A DNA stretch of 64,000 bases from contig CP053155.1 of NCBI GenBank assembly GCA_014607495.2, forward strand, positions 8,246,001 through 8,310,000, in the 5' to 3' direction. Source of the DNA: Carposina sasakii. Taxonomy: Eukaryota > Arthropoda > Insecta > Lepidoptera > Carposinidae. Made by a program: the position numbers and the translations under genes. Of this stretch, positions 1 to 12,026 are shown in pieces (position 1 is the stretch's first letter; the number at the start of each line of letters is the position of its first letter). The notes under the pieces are model-generated. The model was not told the origin of the DNA. It did not search any database and saw only the letters and a program-made list of their open reading frames with translations.

Positions 1-787
1 ACCTCGTTTTCGCAGTGCAATAAAATATAAATAATGCCGTCGTGCGTTGTGAAAATCTGACGAAACAATAGCAGTTACATTAATAAAAGTAAAGGGATCA
101 TTTCACACGTAAGAATGTAATTATATATCAATTGCAGTCTTTTAAGATAAAAATTATTAATCGTTTTTTAAAATTGAAAACGTTGTTTTTACCCACCAGT
201 GTTATATTACTAATTTTCAGTTAGTACATACTAAATTCCCAGAAGTAGGGAATTTAGTATGTACTAACTGAAAATTAAAATTATAACTCAAAGAAAACAT
301 TTATGTAGCTATTAATGATACAAAAGATTAAGAATTTCCCTGTCAAAGTAAAATGACATTAAGCTACTACGACCAGAGAGCTACCATGTGCTGAAGCAAA
401 AATATCAAGACAGAATAAATTTGAAATAGTACAATAAAAGTATTTTGAAATATGAACGGAAGTATGGTAGTAATAAGGCTCTAATTCATTTGACCACCGC
501 GTCAACGTCTCATCGCATTCTCGTCGAATGTTACACGACTACGTTCAAAAGCCGTACCGTCGCGCGTCGACGCAGTCTCGTCGAAATGAACGTGGACTAT
601 TTAAAATAGCCGTCTATGAATTCGACTACTCTACGAACGAACGATAAACCGTTGAATCGTCGAATGTAGATAGTCTAGTCGATTCGACTAGTTCGTTGAA
701 TAAACGCCCATCGCTAGTATCTACTCTAGAACTTTCCGGTAGTAGATACCTACTACTATTTACGTCGATATAAATATTTATTTACAA
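1..787. other. Non-coding: hairpin and a CG-rich palindromic patch
   Basis: No gene is seen. It contains the perfect hairpin at 211-277 and, at about 490-740, an unusually TCG/CGA-rich stretch with many short palindromes (gtcgattcgac, cgcgcgtcgacg). That stretch looks like the inside of a decayed DNA transposon, but no clear termini were found. Confidence 0.5.
211..277. repeat. Perfect 30-bp inverted repeat (hairpin)
   Basis: The left arm 211-240 and right arm 248-277 are perfect reverse complements around a 7-nt loop (agaagta). It could be a tiny MITE or a foldback of one. No gene context. Confidence 0.9.
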
Positions 788-1111
788 CTAGTGGACGCCC
801 GCGACTCCGTCCGCGTGGACTACAGAAAAAAACAAAATAACAAAATTATCCGGGATAAAAATATTTTCCCGGGATAAAGAGTAGCCTATATGTTAAGTGG
901 GACCTGTCACAATATATTCCTGAAAACTGCATCGAAATAGGTTCAGCCGTTTCTGAGATTAGCGTGCACAAACGCACAGACAAACAGACAAAAATTCAAA
1001 TAATCATTGCTTTGGGTACTTTTGCGTTGATAAAGGTATTCTATAATATTTTTTCTTATATATCTTCCATGTACAGACAGCGATCCGTTACATTTTTATT
1101 ATATGTATAGA
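788..1111 (-). mobile_element. Helitron-like non-autonomous element (Lep1 type), copy A
   Basis: 324-bp element on the minus strand. It has a 5' TC end (tctatacatataataaa) and a 3' end with a GC-rich hairpin (cgcggacggagtcgcgg) shortly before CTAG, flanked by A and T as expected for Helitron insertion. It is nearly identical to 38702-39027. Classification rests on recognising these termini as those of lepidopteran Helitron-like repeats. Confidence 0.75.
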
Positions 1112-1837
1112 TATGTACCTATATATTCAATCTTTCAAATGTCTATTACACCTAGGTTCTAAACTGCCATTAAACCGGAAAGGATTTTCTTGGCACAATA
1201 TAAATTAAAAGTTTTGTGAAGTAATACGAGAACTTTCAAAAAATTTATTCCTAACTGATTTTTTTTTTCTTAAGAATAGATCCAGAAATAGTATCTAATG
1301 GTCATAATTTTTTTTTTAATGGCGTAAATTTCACGTCATAGATAAATGCGGGCAACCCTATTATGACAGACCGCCGCCATTTCTACATAACAGATGTTTG
1401 TTCTTGGAGGCTACCTCCGGTATTTTTATTTCCTCCATGATAAACCACAAATTGTTTCTCTGAAAATACAAAGTTTTGTTTTATTTATTACGCCTACATA
1501 TTACAACAACTATCGTTTAACCACTTTATTTACACTTTTATCTTACCTGAAAATACAAAGAAACGACATTTAAAGTTCACTAATATCGCTTCCTCAAGTA
1601 TATCCTTCACTTTATCTATCTATAAGTTTTAATAATAATGAAATAACTAAGTAATCTTAATATCAATCCGCCATTGCATAAAATGTCGCTTCCTGTCAAC
1701 TTCCAATGACAGCTTTACGAACGCGAGAAGCGCGGCAAAATTTGAAATGACGAAGTGTCATTTCATTACATACATTTATGTCTTTCAAAGATATTTTATG
1801 GGTTGTCTACTATCACATAATCGCCTTTGTACAACTT

Positions 1838-1867
1838 TATAGTGCAATAAAGAATCTATCTATCTAT
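1838..1867 (+). repeat. LINE-like 3' tail
   Basis: The sequence gtgcaataaagaatctatctatctat, a polyA signal followed by (ATCT)n, is typical of the end of a 5'-truncated lepidopteran LINE. The rest of the element is not recognisable. Confidence 0.4.
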
Positions 1868-2120
1868 GACATCATTTAGAAATGTAGCAGGACCAGCGTT
1901 TAAAGGCTGATACCTCGCAGGTACGAGTAACTAACAAAACACTTGAATACTAAACTTTCAAGCAAAAAATCAGTATTCTTTGAGCCATAACTTTTTTCAC
2001 ACAACGATTTGAGTCACAAAAAGAGTTTTCCAACGATATACTTACGTCTGATCGTTATTGTTCGGTGGGGACTTTTCCATAAATTTTTGCCCATCATCCT
2101 TTGGTTAGGATTAAGTTTTA

Positions 2121-2492
2121 TACAGGATGTTTTTTCGTTGCCACCCTTAACGAAGGTTACGTACTCTGTACATCAAATAATAAAGTAAGTAGATGGCAAA
2201 AAAATGCTGGGAAACGATTTTTTATCTTTATTACTTGATTGGGCGAAATTTATAGTGTCCAGTGTTTATGTTAGTTTTTTCATAGACATATATTAATTTT
2301 TTCGCGTGAAAAAAACTTGCTACACGCGTCAATGTGCATTTATACAAAAAAACGCAGTCAATTTACTCAACTTTGGACCCTAATATTTTGGAAACCAGAT
2401 ACTTCCCAGGTATGCTTCCATAGAGAAAAATGATCGCGACGATGAGGAGATTCCGTAGTTTTCGGGAACGTTGGCGACCAAAAATCACCCTA
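2121..2492 (+). mobile_element. MITE family 1 (TACAGGRTG termini), copy 1
   Basis: About 370 bp, starting tacaggatgttttttcgttg and ending in its inverted counterpart (cgaccaaaaatcaccc). Seven copies of this family occur in the window, with TA at the boundaries where intact. The last few bases are lost where the LINE fragment begins. Superfamily not determined. Confidence 0.8.
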
Positions 2493-2985
2493 TCTGCAAC
2501 AATTGGGTGTCAACTCTCTGGAAGTAAGGCGTAACCACAACCTCATGTTGACAGGCTGTTATGCTTTGCGTGGCGACTCCGATTGTCCGTTACTTGTCGA
2601 GCAACTGGTAAGACTGTTTGTCCCCGATATCCCTAAGATTTGCCTTAGACCTCGCCGGCACGCGCTGCTGGCCGTCCCGCCAGCGCGTACGGTAGCTCAC
2701 AAAAACTCGCCACTTCTCCGCGCACTAACAATGCTAAATGCACTCTTGGCATCAGCACCAGAGTGTGATCTGTTTATGAGTGCATGGCCGTCTGTGAGTC
2801 GTGAGTGTCTGAGATACTGTGAGATGGTGAATGAGTGAGCATGAATGCCTATTTTTTTTACCTGATATTTTAATGCACATTATACCTATAATTGTTAAAG
2901 TTATCATGATATCTACATTTCAAGGCGCATTGGCGCAAGCTGTAATGCTTTGTAATATGGTTATAAATAAATAAATAAATAAACA
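2493..2985 (+). pseudogene. 3' end of a CR1/Jockey-like LINE
   Basis: A 111-codon frame (2503-2838) has the layout of the short C-terminal tail of a non-LTR reverse transcriptase polyprotein (L-E-V-R-R, then paired R/H-rich and S-P segments). It is followed by a UTR and an (AAATA)n tail at about 2965-2985. The 5' end is truncated, so it has no activity of its own. The family assignment comes from similarity of layout, not a search. Confidence 0.55.
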
Positions 2986-3288
2986 ATTATATCTTTTTAA
3001 ACTTATATAATTCAGTCAGATATTCGACTATCGGTCGACAACGGTTATGGCAGTTTATATAATAATTGGTAACACTCGATATTGGTATCGATTCGTGACT
3101 TAATTAAATTAAACAAAATCGACATCCAATACATGTACTTTCCATAGCCAATTGTGTCTATTATTATTCCTTCGTCGTAATCTATACGAATTTCGGAGCC
3201 ATCAAGGTCCGTGTCCTTACCATAGAACCATTAAGTATTCCGATACACCAGCCACGTTGCCTCACCACAATGCAAAATTTGTTACACC

Positions 3289-3296
3289 TATAAAAG
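3289..3296 (+). promoter_or_regulatory. TATA box of the 3344 gene
   Basis: TATAAAAG, 55 nt before the proposed first ATG. This spacing matches the other family genes and supports placing the micro-exon just downstream. Confidence 0.65.
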
Positions 3297-3343
3297 CAAG
3301 GGCCCAATATTCTAAGGCTTGCATTTTAATATCAAAGGCGGTC

Positions 3344-4347
3344 ATGCGAGGGGTCGGCACCATGATTGGCACGGTAGGCAACTCTTCAAGTGAATCACAT
3401 AAAAGTGCACAACAACATAGATATTTAACAAAACCATCCTTTTGCAGGTGTTAGTATTAACATCGTTATGCAGCATAGCTAGGAGCTCAGGAGTAGTCCC
3501 ATCAGGTCTTGCGCCGGTAGTTACTGCATCCAGTTCGCAGTACTTCGAGAGAACCTTCAACAGATTGGTCGCAGCTCCTCTAGCGCCGGTGCCAATAGCG
3601 CCAGTGTCGGTAGCTCCAGCGCCACCAGTATTTCAACAAGTACCAGTTGCCCCACCAGTTGTGGTAGAACCAGTAGCTAAAGTTACTCCTATCCCAGTGC
3701 CACAAGACTTTCAACCAAACGTAGCCGTAGCCGTTGCGACCGCCCACGCAGCGGCTCCTGTAGCTACTATACTGCTTCCTCCATTCCCTTTTGCTCTGCC
3801 ACCTAACTTTGGACTTATTCCTCAATCAACCAGCAAACCTGATGAGGACAGAAAAGAAGCCACCACTCCAAGAACAACGATTACAACGCCGATAACCACG
3901 AGAGAACCTGAACCGACCACCCCGGTCGCTTCTAACAGTGACAACAGCTTTGCTCAGGCTCTCCCCTCGAACCAGAACGTGAATTTCAAGCAGTTCTACG
4001 GACCTCCGCCAGTTCAAGTCTGGCCGCAAAAGCTGAAGACTACTGTCGAAGTCGTTCCAGTACCGCTGACCTACATTGCTCCTCCACCGCTCTATAGTCA
4101 GCCGATCAAAACCATTAAGCATTACCATCACTTTGTGCCAACAAGGGCAAAACTCATCATCCGGCCCATTTCAAGTCCTGTAAGATTACAGAAAGTACGA
4201 GTTCCAGTACGCATTGTAACTTATAAAGCTCCTCAAAGAAGGGTAGCATTACCTAGGGCAGCTCAAAGCGTACCCAAGTTTAGGGATATCGAGCCGACTA
4301 CATTTAGACCTCAAACTAGGCCGCAAAGTAAACCGCCAAGGATATAA
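3344..4347 (+). CDS. Secreted Pro/Ala/Val-rich cuticular-type protein, two exons
   Basis: Predicted secreted structural protein of about 309 residues. Exon 1 is 3344-3373 (M-R-G-V-G-T-M-I-G-T). A 74-nt GT-AG intron (3374-3447, ending tttgcag) follows, and exon 2 is 3448-4347. Read across the junction, the N-terminus is a good signal peptide (basic R2, hydrophobic V-L-V-L-T-S-L core). An alternative in-frame ATG lies at 3362 in a better Kozak context (cacc). Residues about 36-50 (T-A-S-S-S-Q-Y-F-E-R-T-F-N-R-L) match the same motif in the gene at 10516. Next come Pro/Val repeats, a Thr-rich stretch (T-T-P-R-T-T-I-T-T-P-I-T-T), which could be O-glycosylated, and a basic Tyr/His/Pro C-terminus. 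It is the longest family member here. Exon 1 is the weaker part of the model (donor GTAGGC); exon 2 is well supported. PolyA signal AATAAA at 4438-4443. Confidence 0.78.
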
Positions 4348-4443
4348 AATTTACATATAAATTGTTATGTAGCTTTGGTAATATGGATTAGAATTTAATA
4401 AGTTAAGTCACACCTGTTATAGCACAAGCACTTTGTAAATAAA

Positions 4444-7400
4444 AACGCTACACCTTTAGATACTTTACATAGGACTGTAAATAGAATCCATTTTATTTTG
4501 TACATAATTAAACGTAATCTAGTCTTATTTTTTATACGACGTTATGAAAAAAATGAAATATAGAATTTTGAAATAATTTATTTTGAATTATCTCCTCATA
4601 TTTTTGTTATAATGTATTTTGCTATTTTAACTCGTCGAGAAAGAGATTTATTTTGCAAGTGAATCCATTACCATCAATTAATATTACAGAGATTATAGTC
4701 GTCTGAGTATCGAATTCATGACTTTTTGATGCGTGCACATTTCCACGCTGTTATAGAAAATACAATAAAAAATTCACAAAATGATAATTTAGCTAGCTGA
4801 ATGACAGGTTTCTCTTTTGCTATACTTACCTACTCTCAGAAAAATAATTTTACATGCACACAATGTGAAAGGCCTTTTTTACACATATAATTACATCCAT
4901 GCTTATGTACATGGCTGTATTTCCGAAATAGGGTAACCAAAACTGCAAGGTTATATCCCTGCAGGGCCAGATCCCATTAGCCCCCGCTAGTGGTTACATG
5001 TAAATAATCACTAGAGACAAATTTCTAAATATATAGGTAATACGGACTTGAAATGAAACTTATCTAGTACCATTAGTAGTATTGCTAATAATATACTGAA
5101 GTACTGTATGGATTATGCGAATATATTTGTTTAGATTATTACGGCTACGTTAAAACAGTCCTATATAAGGAGCAGAATATGAGATAAAATTCGCTATGTA
5201 GCCGTTCACCTGAAGTAAATCAAATAAATAGCCGAAAATTACACATATTACGTAGGTATAGGTAGGTAGTCTACGCATTACACATCCTTCCCACGCAAAT
5301 AAACATCAATCCAATTTAGTCAATTCAAATCTACTCGTGTTCCTGCGGTGTTAATTTATTTTTCATCCCATCTATTCGAAAAGGATGACTTGGTTCACCT
5401 TTAAGTGCACCCAAAGGTGGTGTTTTTTCTTTAAAAGAAACTTTTAGCCACAATTATCTTTGCGGCATACTTTTTGAATTTGGAACATCTTAGTGTTCAG
5501 CGCCAAAGAGATCGAACGCAAATATTGTTTGAATAAGGACTGGCTGGTACGACGACGGCCCATAGTCGCGCCGCCGGCTGAATATAAAAAAAGAAATCAA
5601 ATTTAAAAAAAAACTTTAAAAACGCGCAAACTACAGCCCGCGTTTTCGTAAATTTTCACGGATTGTTAGGAATTCATGGCTTTGTTTTGAAAAATGAGTT
5701 CTTCAAATAATAATGAAAGTATAGAATTAACTCAAATAAAATATGAGGCGCCTTTTATTTCCTCATAGTGGGTGATGAAAAGTAGAGTGTATCACTCGGG
5801 TGGAAAATATATTTTTGGCTCGAGCGACAGACTACGTTCAGGATTCTACTAAAGAATTCTACTCCAGAATCCCTCACTTCGCTCCGGATTCAAAAAAGCG
5901 CCCTCGCCGTTATAATATTATTTTTCTCCCTTATGATGCAATCTACTATTATGTAATACTAGCTGATGCCACCCGGAACCATGGACCACTCCATTCGACC
6001 ACCTCAACTCCTGTAAGCCAGGATCAACAAAAGCGACCAGAACATGCAATTAAAGCATAGAAGATTCTGGGGCCTCACAAGCGTACAAAGTATTAAAACT
6101 AGAATGTATGAAAATAGCTAAACTTGATTCTAAAATAAGCTAATGCCAGCGACATTGTACAGAGTTAATATAGCTTGTTAAATTTCATGGAAATCCATTA
6201 ATAACACCTAATAATTATACATACCCATATTATACAGGCCAAAACTCGAGCTTACTAAAGTAAAATTTTGCTAAACGGCAAATATATATTTTGTAAGCCG
6301 TGTACGAAGTTTAGAAGGCATAATATTGTCAGATTTATATGCCAGCAAATGATTAAATAGGCCACATGACAAAAGGGCACTGAGAGGAATCACTAGGCTT
6401 CAAAATTTTACGTCTGACAATATAAACAACATATAATTACACTCCTTCTTTCTGCCCTGTTCTCAATCATTTGGGGTCGGTACAATATATAGGTACTCTT
6501 CTTTCATTCATCCCTATTATCCGTCATCTCGTTATTCTCATGTCTACCTCTTCCTCTATAACCATCTTACTTCGGACACGGCTTAACGCAACATATAATT
6601 ACACGACTTAACACAATTATCTTCATCTTCATAAGCCTATTGCAGTCCACTACTGGACGTAGGCTCCCCCTGCCATAAGGAGAATTTTGTTACCAAAAAG
6701 TTCCACTATCTGTTTTTCGGCGGTTCCATCATCAGACGCTCGTTTCCTTTATATTATGTGTAGCTGACCAAAATTCTCTACAATAATCTAAAAACAGACT
6801 ACTCGTGCCTATTATATTTGAGGATATCCCTAGATTCCTTAGAGATTCCATCATCAGATGTTATGTTTTATATGTAGGTGACCAAAACGCTCAGTAAAAG
6901 TGTATAAACAGACTACATGTGCCTACAATATTTGAGGATTGCCCTCGATTTGTCCAAGATCCCATCATCAGATCCTGATGTGGTGAATATGGGACCAACC
7001 TGGAAGCATACCATGACCAACTATAAAAAAAATGAAATCGGTTCATATATGACGGAGTTCTGAGGTAACACACATAAAAAATTTAAAAAATAAAAAACAT
7101 AGACGAATTGATAACCCCTCTTTTTGAAGTCGGTTAAAAATAATAACATTTGACATTTTTATGTAATAGGAATATGTATTTGTACCAGAAATAATACAAT
7201 TAATGATCATAATTTTTAAATAGAATAAGTTTTTTTGCATGTCTCCCATGACAAAATATGTATGAACTAGACTAAACTATAACAACCTGTAACAATATTA
7301 CTCATATTTTGTGCAAAATAAATGATTTGATTTGATTTGATAGAATTATATTGACAAGTTTTTCTCCACAAGCACATAGGTATTTACCTATATGTATATA

Positions 7401-8076
7401 AATAATACTTATGTGTAGGTATCTTGTTACATCGTACCAGATAGAGAGCTTTTCTAATTACTATGTAATACTCGTACAATTATAAGCAGAAAATAATCTT
7501 TTACAATTGTTTGCGATTGTGTTCCATGTAGGCGTCTAAGTTTTTTAATATTTTATTCACGTATCTTGTTTATTTTATTTACCAGCCTTGATTATAATTT
7601 TGTATGTTAATCTGACTTATAAGTGCAAGGAATATGACAAAACATTTTTATGATACAGACCTTTCTGTAAAAGTTAAGGTGGTCAGCCGACACCCCATAG
7701 GTAGATACGCAGCCCTACGTACTAGTTTTTTTAAAAGGGGGTTTTTACCCAAGCGGGTATGTCAACCCCATTGTATCACCATATTTTACAAAAAGGATAA
7801 ACATTCTATTAGTAACCTACTGATGCAGGACTGTTATTAGCTTGCATAACATAACAGCACAAGTAGAAATCGGCTCAGATAGAATTGTTTGCATGATTCC
7901 TACTGCGAACAAATTTATCTTAAACTCCCTCATCAATAATTCTCTCTCACTTTGGTTTTTGATACATTCAACCAACAAATGTTGCACATCCTCTATTTTA
8001 TATTTACTGATAGAGATATTAAAGTCCATACGTTACATGTGCTCATTTTACGCCAACATAGTTTTATTTTGTGATA
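4444..8076. other. Intergenic, repeat relics only
   Basis: No convincing gene. It contains a family-2 repeat fragment (about 4908-5000, cggctgtNtttccgaaatNgggta), a fragment ending in a lepidopteran LINE 3' consensus (agcctattgcagtccac, about 6635-6665), the tandem-unit repeat at 6690-7138, and a (TTTGA)n LINE tail at about 7305-7342. The 86-codon frame at 5800-6060 lacks a promoter, signal peptide or recognisable domain. Confidence 0.5.
6690..7138 (-). repeat. Interspersed repeat with about 115-122 bp internal tandem units
   Basis: Read on the minus strand it begins accgacttcaaaaag and continues as in the copies at 11927 and 13333. It contains units starting ccatcatcaga at 6726, 6848 and 6962 (periods 122 and 114). 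Nature uncertain; a non-autonomous transposon with an internal minisatellite is likely. Confidence 0.65.
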
Positions 8077-8361
8077 CTTTTTTTTATCACTTGTGACTCT
8101 CCTTTTAGGGTTGATCAGTTAATTGAACTTTTTTGAAAGCAACTTTTTTTTGCAAATCATCCAAATGTTAAAATTTTATTTTTAAGTCATTATTTAACGC
8201 CTACTTAAACGAACCACACTATAATTTTCCTGAAAAAATGAAAAAAAAAGTCGGAAAATTTTAGAATTTTCCTGTGAAAATTTTCACTAGTTTTCATCTC
8301 AGAATCATGGTCTGAAGTCACCATATCAATATTTGCCTGGCTGTCACAAACACCCTGTATA
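8077..8361 (-). mobile_element. Truncated copy of the CAGGGTGTKTGTGACAGCC element
   Basis: The right end carries the terminus (cctggctgtcacaaacaccctgta). The left side stops inside the element at the segment matching 40980. Full copies are at 18394-18943 and 40697-42496. Confidence 0.7.
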
Positions 8362-8942
8362 TTTTATTGTTGGTTATCTTTTGAATAAAAAAATTTGTAC
8401 TTGTTATAGATATAGTCTAAAGCAAATTATCTAATAATTGCCTACTTAATATTAATTGACCTATTCCATATACTTATTTGTGATTTCACTCATAGTAGTG
8501 TTTTGTTTTATGGATGTATAAATTCCCTTCAGGCCAATTGGCCTGTGTATTGGATTCAATACACCGTCTTACAACAAACGTGCTCGGAATTTATTGCAAA
8601 ATGATTTATTGTTACATGTTCGAAACAATTTTCGAGAATATAGAATGGCTTTTAAATTAACAGAAGTAAAACAACGATTAAAATCAAATCTGTTCAGCCT
8701 CTTAGAAGCAGAATCTGGGTAGATAGTCGCATTTAACTAAGCTTAGATTTTAACACCCAATATCTATAAAGAAATAATAACATTTATTATTATTCAATAC
8801 TTCATCTAATTCGACTTTTAATAATATTTTAAACTAAGTTGCAATAACTTTAGTACGAGTAGATTAAGACTTCTTTAGTTAGATAGTCTAGCAATTTCAC
8901 GTAAAAAGACATTAAAATCTCAAGAAATAGCAATATAAAATA

Positions 8943-9917
8943 CTAGTGGACGCCCGCGACTCCGTCCGCGTGGACTACAGAAAAAAAAATGTCGAAATTA
9001 TCCGGGATAAAAACATTTTCCCGGGATAAAAAGTAGCCTATATGTTAAGTGGGACCTGTCACAATATATTCCTGAAAACTGCACCGAAATCGGTTAAGCC
9101 GTTCCTGAGATTAGCGTGCACAAACGCACAGACAGTCCCTTCCCGTGGGAATTTCGGGAAATCAATTCTTAGTGCTTCCCCGCAGTCTCCGATTTTAGCT
9201 TCACATGTACAGCGGTTTTTGTAAAAAAATTGAATTCCCGTTAGTCCCCTTCCCGTGGGAATTTCGGGAAATTCGTTCTTAGCGCTCCCTCGCAGTCCCT
9301 AATGAACGTACAGGTCTAATTTCGAATTCATATGTATCGCGCTTGTCGTAAAAAAATGAATTCCCGTTTGTCCCCTTCCCGTGGGAGTTTCGAGAAATCC
9401 GTTCCTAGTGCTTCCTCGGGGTCCCAAATAAACAAATATGCCCAACTTAAGATTCATATGTGTAACCGTTTTCATAAAAAATAATTAATTCCCGTTGGCC
9501 CCCTTCCCGTGGGAATTTCGGGAAATTCGTCCTTAGTGCTTACTTGCAGTCCCTAATGAACATCTATGCCCAATTTCAGCTTAATATGTATAGCGGTTTT
9601 CGTAAAAATTATGAATTCCCGTTTGTCCCCTTCCCGTGGGAATTTCGGGAAATCCGTTTTTAGTCCTCCCTTGCTCTCCCCAATGAACATATATGCCCGA
9701 TTTCAGCTTCATATGTATAGTGGTTTTCGTAAAAAATATAGAATTCCCGTTTGTCGCCTTCCCGTGGGAATATCGGGAAATTCTTATAGCCTATGTTCAT
9801 CCAGGTCCTATAAGGATTCTAACGGTGAAAGAATTTTTAAAATCGGTCCAGTAGTTTTTGAGCCTATTCATTACAACCAAACAAACAAAGTTTTCCTCTT
9901 TATAATATTAGTGTAGA
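8943..9917 (-). mobile_element. Helitron-like element with an internal six-unit minisatellite, copy C
   Basis: 975 bp with the family's ends: CTAG at 8943-8946 preceded (gene strand) by the GC hairpin, and TC at 9917-9916 in atctacactaatattata. Between them lie six tandem units, each starting CCTTCCCGTGGGAATTTCGG or a variant, at 9137, 9247, 9373, 9501, 9628 and 9756. Open frames inside it (9042-9224, 9566-9916) are not genes. Confidence 0.75.
9137..9790. repeat. Minisatellite, about 127-bp units
   Basis: Unit starts are spaced 110, 126, 128, 127 and 128 nt apart. Each unit has cttcccgtgggaatttcggg, then tagtgcttcc, cagcttcatatgta and gaattcccgtttgt. The first unit is shortened. Confidence 0.85.
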
Positions 9918-10437
9918 TAGCTAGGTTTTTGTATTATTTGAGAGCTTAACTTACGGAAACAGATCTTAAATGAAATACATAGCAGGTACATTACTGTTTA
10001 TTTGTATTACCTGCTCTCAGGTAGTACAAGTAATCTGTCGGAGTTAACATTTGTTTGATATTGACCACCTTTATACCAAAATGACTACCATGATTTCCAA
10101 GACATCAGAGTTAGAACAACCCAAATAACTTCACGTTGGCCTAATTGCAAGGCCTACGCACGATCCTACGGAAAGAAAATTAAATGGAAACAGTAAACTT
10201 AATCACAGGAATTTGCGTATGCTAAGCAGGCTACAACACTAACTTTGCCCGGTACATCAGAGAAAGCTGTCAGAAGTGATCTCCGAGGCTGATCCAAGAC
10301 CTGGCAAGTAGTTCAATGTGACGCTATCAGCTCGTCCAGATTGTGATGCAAGCTTTGTCCCCGTTGCGTGCCCAGCGTCTAACGAGCCCGTGCAATACTG
10401 ACGAAACGGTATACAAGGTGAATCTTATCGGCTGCCG
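9918..10437. other. Intergenic upstream of the 10516 gene
   Basis: Nothing recognisable before the TATA box at 10438. Probably proximal regulatory DNA of the gene. Confidence 0.4.
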
Positions 10438-10445
10438 TATAAAAG
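10438..10445 (+). promoter_or_regulatory. TATA box of the 10516 gene
   Basis: TATAAAAG, 78 nt upstream of the ATG. The sequence about 30 nt downstream (gcatcacattcgc) is a plausible start site. Confidence 0.75.
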
Positions 10446-10515
10446 GTAATGTCGCCAAAACTGATGCATCACATTCGCATCTTCTGTACAACAGAATAAA
10501 CAAACCAAACACAAG

Positions 10516-11219
10516 ATGTACAAGATCGTAAGTGTCTTGAAAATCTTATGTTTTTGAAACAAAATTTTAAAAAAATAACTTTTTTTATTTTCACGGGATT
10601 AAATTATATTTTTTATTTTACCAATATTTTACCGCTATTAAAACCTCTGAAAAATAAACCAAATTTTAACATTACAGTCACATTTGTGAAGCCTTTTCTT
10701 AAAGTCGGTCGCAAAATCTCAACCAATAAGCTTATTTATAGGTATAATAATCTATTTTCCTATTATTTCCAGATCTTCACACTTGCCACCCTCGCTTTGG
10801 CTGCGGCTAAGCCCAGCGTAGCGCCTGCCGCACTCGTAGCCCCTGCACCACTCGTAGCCGCCCCCGCCCCCCTGGTTGCCGCCCCCGCACCCTTCGTCAC
10901 TGCATCCAGCTCTCAATACGTCGCCAGGAACTACAATAGTCTAGTTACCGCACCGTTAGTAGCTGCCCCAGCGCCTTTGATTGCACCTGCTCCTCTCGCT
11001 AAATTCGTCGCACCAGCCCCCGTGGTTGCCCCAGCGCCACTTTTAGCCCCCGCGGCAAGATATGCGGTTGCCCCAGCTCCGCTCTTGGCCCCGGCTGCTA
11101 GATATGCGGCTGCGCCCCTAGTTGCCCCAGCTCCACTCCTTGCCCCAGCTGCTCGGTATGCTGCCCCATATGTAGCGTCGCCATACTACGCCCCTTCTGC
11201 TCCACTATTAGCTTATTAA
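10516..11219 (+). CDS. Ala/Pro-rich cuticular-type protein, two exons
   Basis: Secreted 152-residue protein. Exon 1 is only 12 nt (10516-10527, M-Y-K-I) with a strong donor GTAAGT. The intron is 10528-10772 (acceptor tatttccag) and exon 2 is 10773-11219. The joined N-terminus (M-Y-K-I-I-F-T-L-A-T-L-A-L-A-A-A) is a signal peptide cleaved near A-A-K. The mature chain has the motif S-S-S-Q-Y-V-A-R-N-Y-N (about 49-59) and three copies of A-P-L-L-A-P-A-A-R-Y-A, ending in P-Y-Y-A-P-S-A-P-L-L-A-Y. The composition is that of low-complexity insect cuticle proteins (AAPA/V repeats), so a role as an extracellular matrix filler is inferred. The open frame runs back through the intron to 10548, which would give a false 223-residue start. 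PolyA signal AATAAA at 11259-11264. Confidence 0.9.
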
Positions 11220-11264
11220 ATGAAGACTGATCTTGTTACCTTGTACTATTTTGTATGCAATAAA

Positions 11265-12026
11265 AACAATTGAATTGTAGCCGTTGTATAATTTGTTTCA
11301 TCTCTGTTAATGATAAAAAAACAATTTAATCAAATTAGTGCTTGAAAAATTATTGCGGATGCATTTCCCAATTGGATGTCTAAACTTTCTTATTGAATAA
11401 GGCAGTTTGCATATCACCTGCCTTATTTCATTTGTTAATAGCTACTCGTAGCAACCACCGCGACTCTCTCTTGATTCTACAAGGACGTGCCATTGCCTAT
11501 TTAATAAACAATCTGACAATTTGACAATCACCTAGATCATGTCATAATATACTTAATTTTATTATTTTTCGTAAAGTTATTCGTAAAGTTTAAGGGCCCA
11601 TTTTTCCAATGGTCACACAGTTTATCTGAAGGATTAAGTTGACAGTTGCAGGCCACGCGCCTGTGAATTTGGGACCATACAGGGTGTTTTTTCGTTGCCA
11701 CCCTTAACGAAGAGTACTCTATACATAAAATAAAGTAAATTTATACCAAAAAAAAAAAATACTGGGAATCGACGTAATTTTTTTTTATTTAATTACTTTG
11801 TTCGGGCGAAATTTATAGTGTCCAGTGTTTATGCTAGTTTTTTTTCATAGACAGATATTAATTATTTCTTGTAAAACAATCTTGCTGCATGCGTTAATGT
11901 GCACTTATGCAGAAAAACGCAGTCTAACCGACTTCAAAAAAGAGAGGTTATCAATTCGTCTGTATGTTTTTTTTTTGTTTTGTTTTTTTTATGTGTGTTA
12001 CCTCAGAACTCCGTCATTTATGAACT
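11265..12026. other. Intergenic with repeat fragments
   Basis: A partial MITE family 1 copy (11678-11926) runs directly into a fragment of the accgacttcaaaaa repeat (11927 to about 12020). No gene. Confidence 0.5.
11678..11926 (+). mobile_element. MITE family 1, truncated copy 2
   Basis: It starts tacagggtgttttttcgttg and is cut off after the internal acgcagtcta motif by the next repeat, losing its right terminus. Confidence 0.7.

Noticed and set aside
5800..6060. 86-codon frame
   Set aside because: No recognisable domain, no promoter of the local type, and no repeat or conserved motif.
9042..9916. Open frames across the Helitron minisatellite
   Set aside because: They arise from repeating units that happen to lack stops; no domain or promoter.
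8943..9917. CRISPR-like or other spaced array
   Set aside because: The units are head-to-tail tandem repeats of about 127 bp inside a eukaryotic transposon, without distinct spacers.
10548..10772. Upstream extension of the 10516 gene's second exon to an ATG at 10548
   Set aside because: It is intron sequence: AT-rich, bounded by GTAAGT and ttccag, and it would bury the signal peptide.
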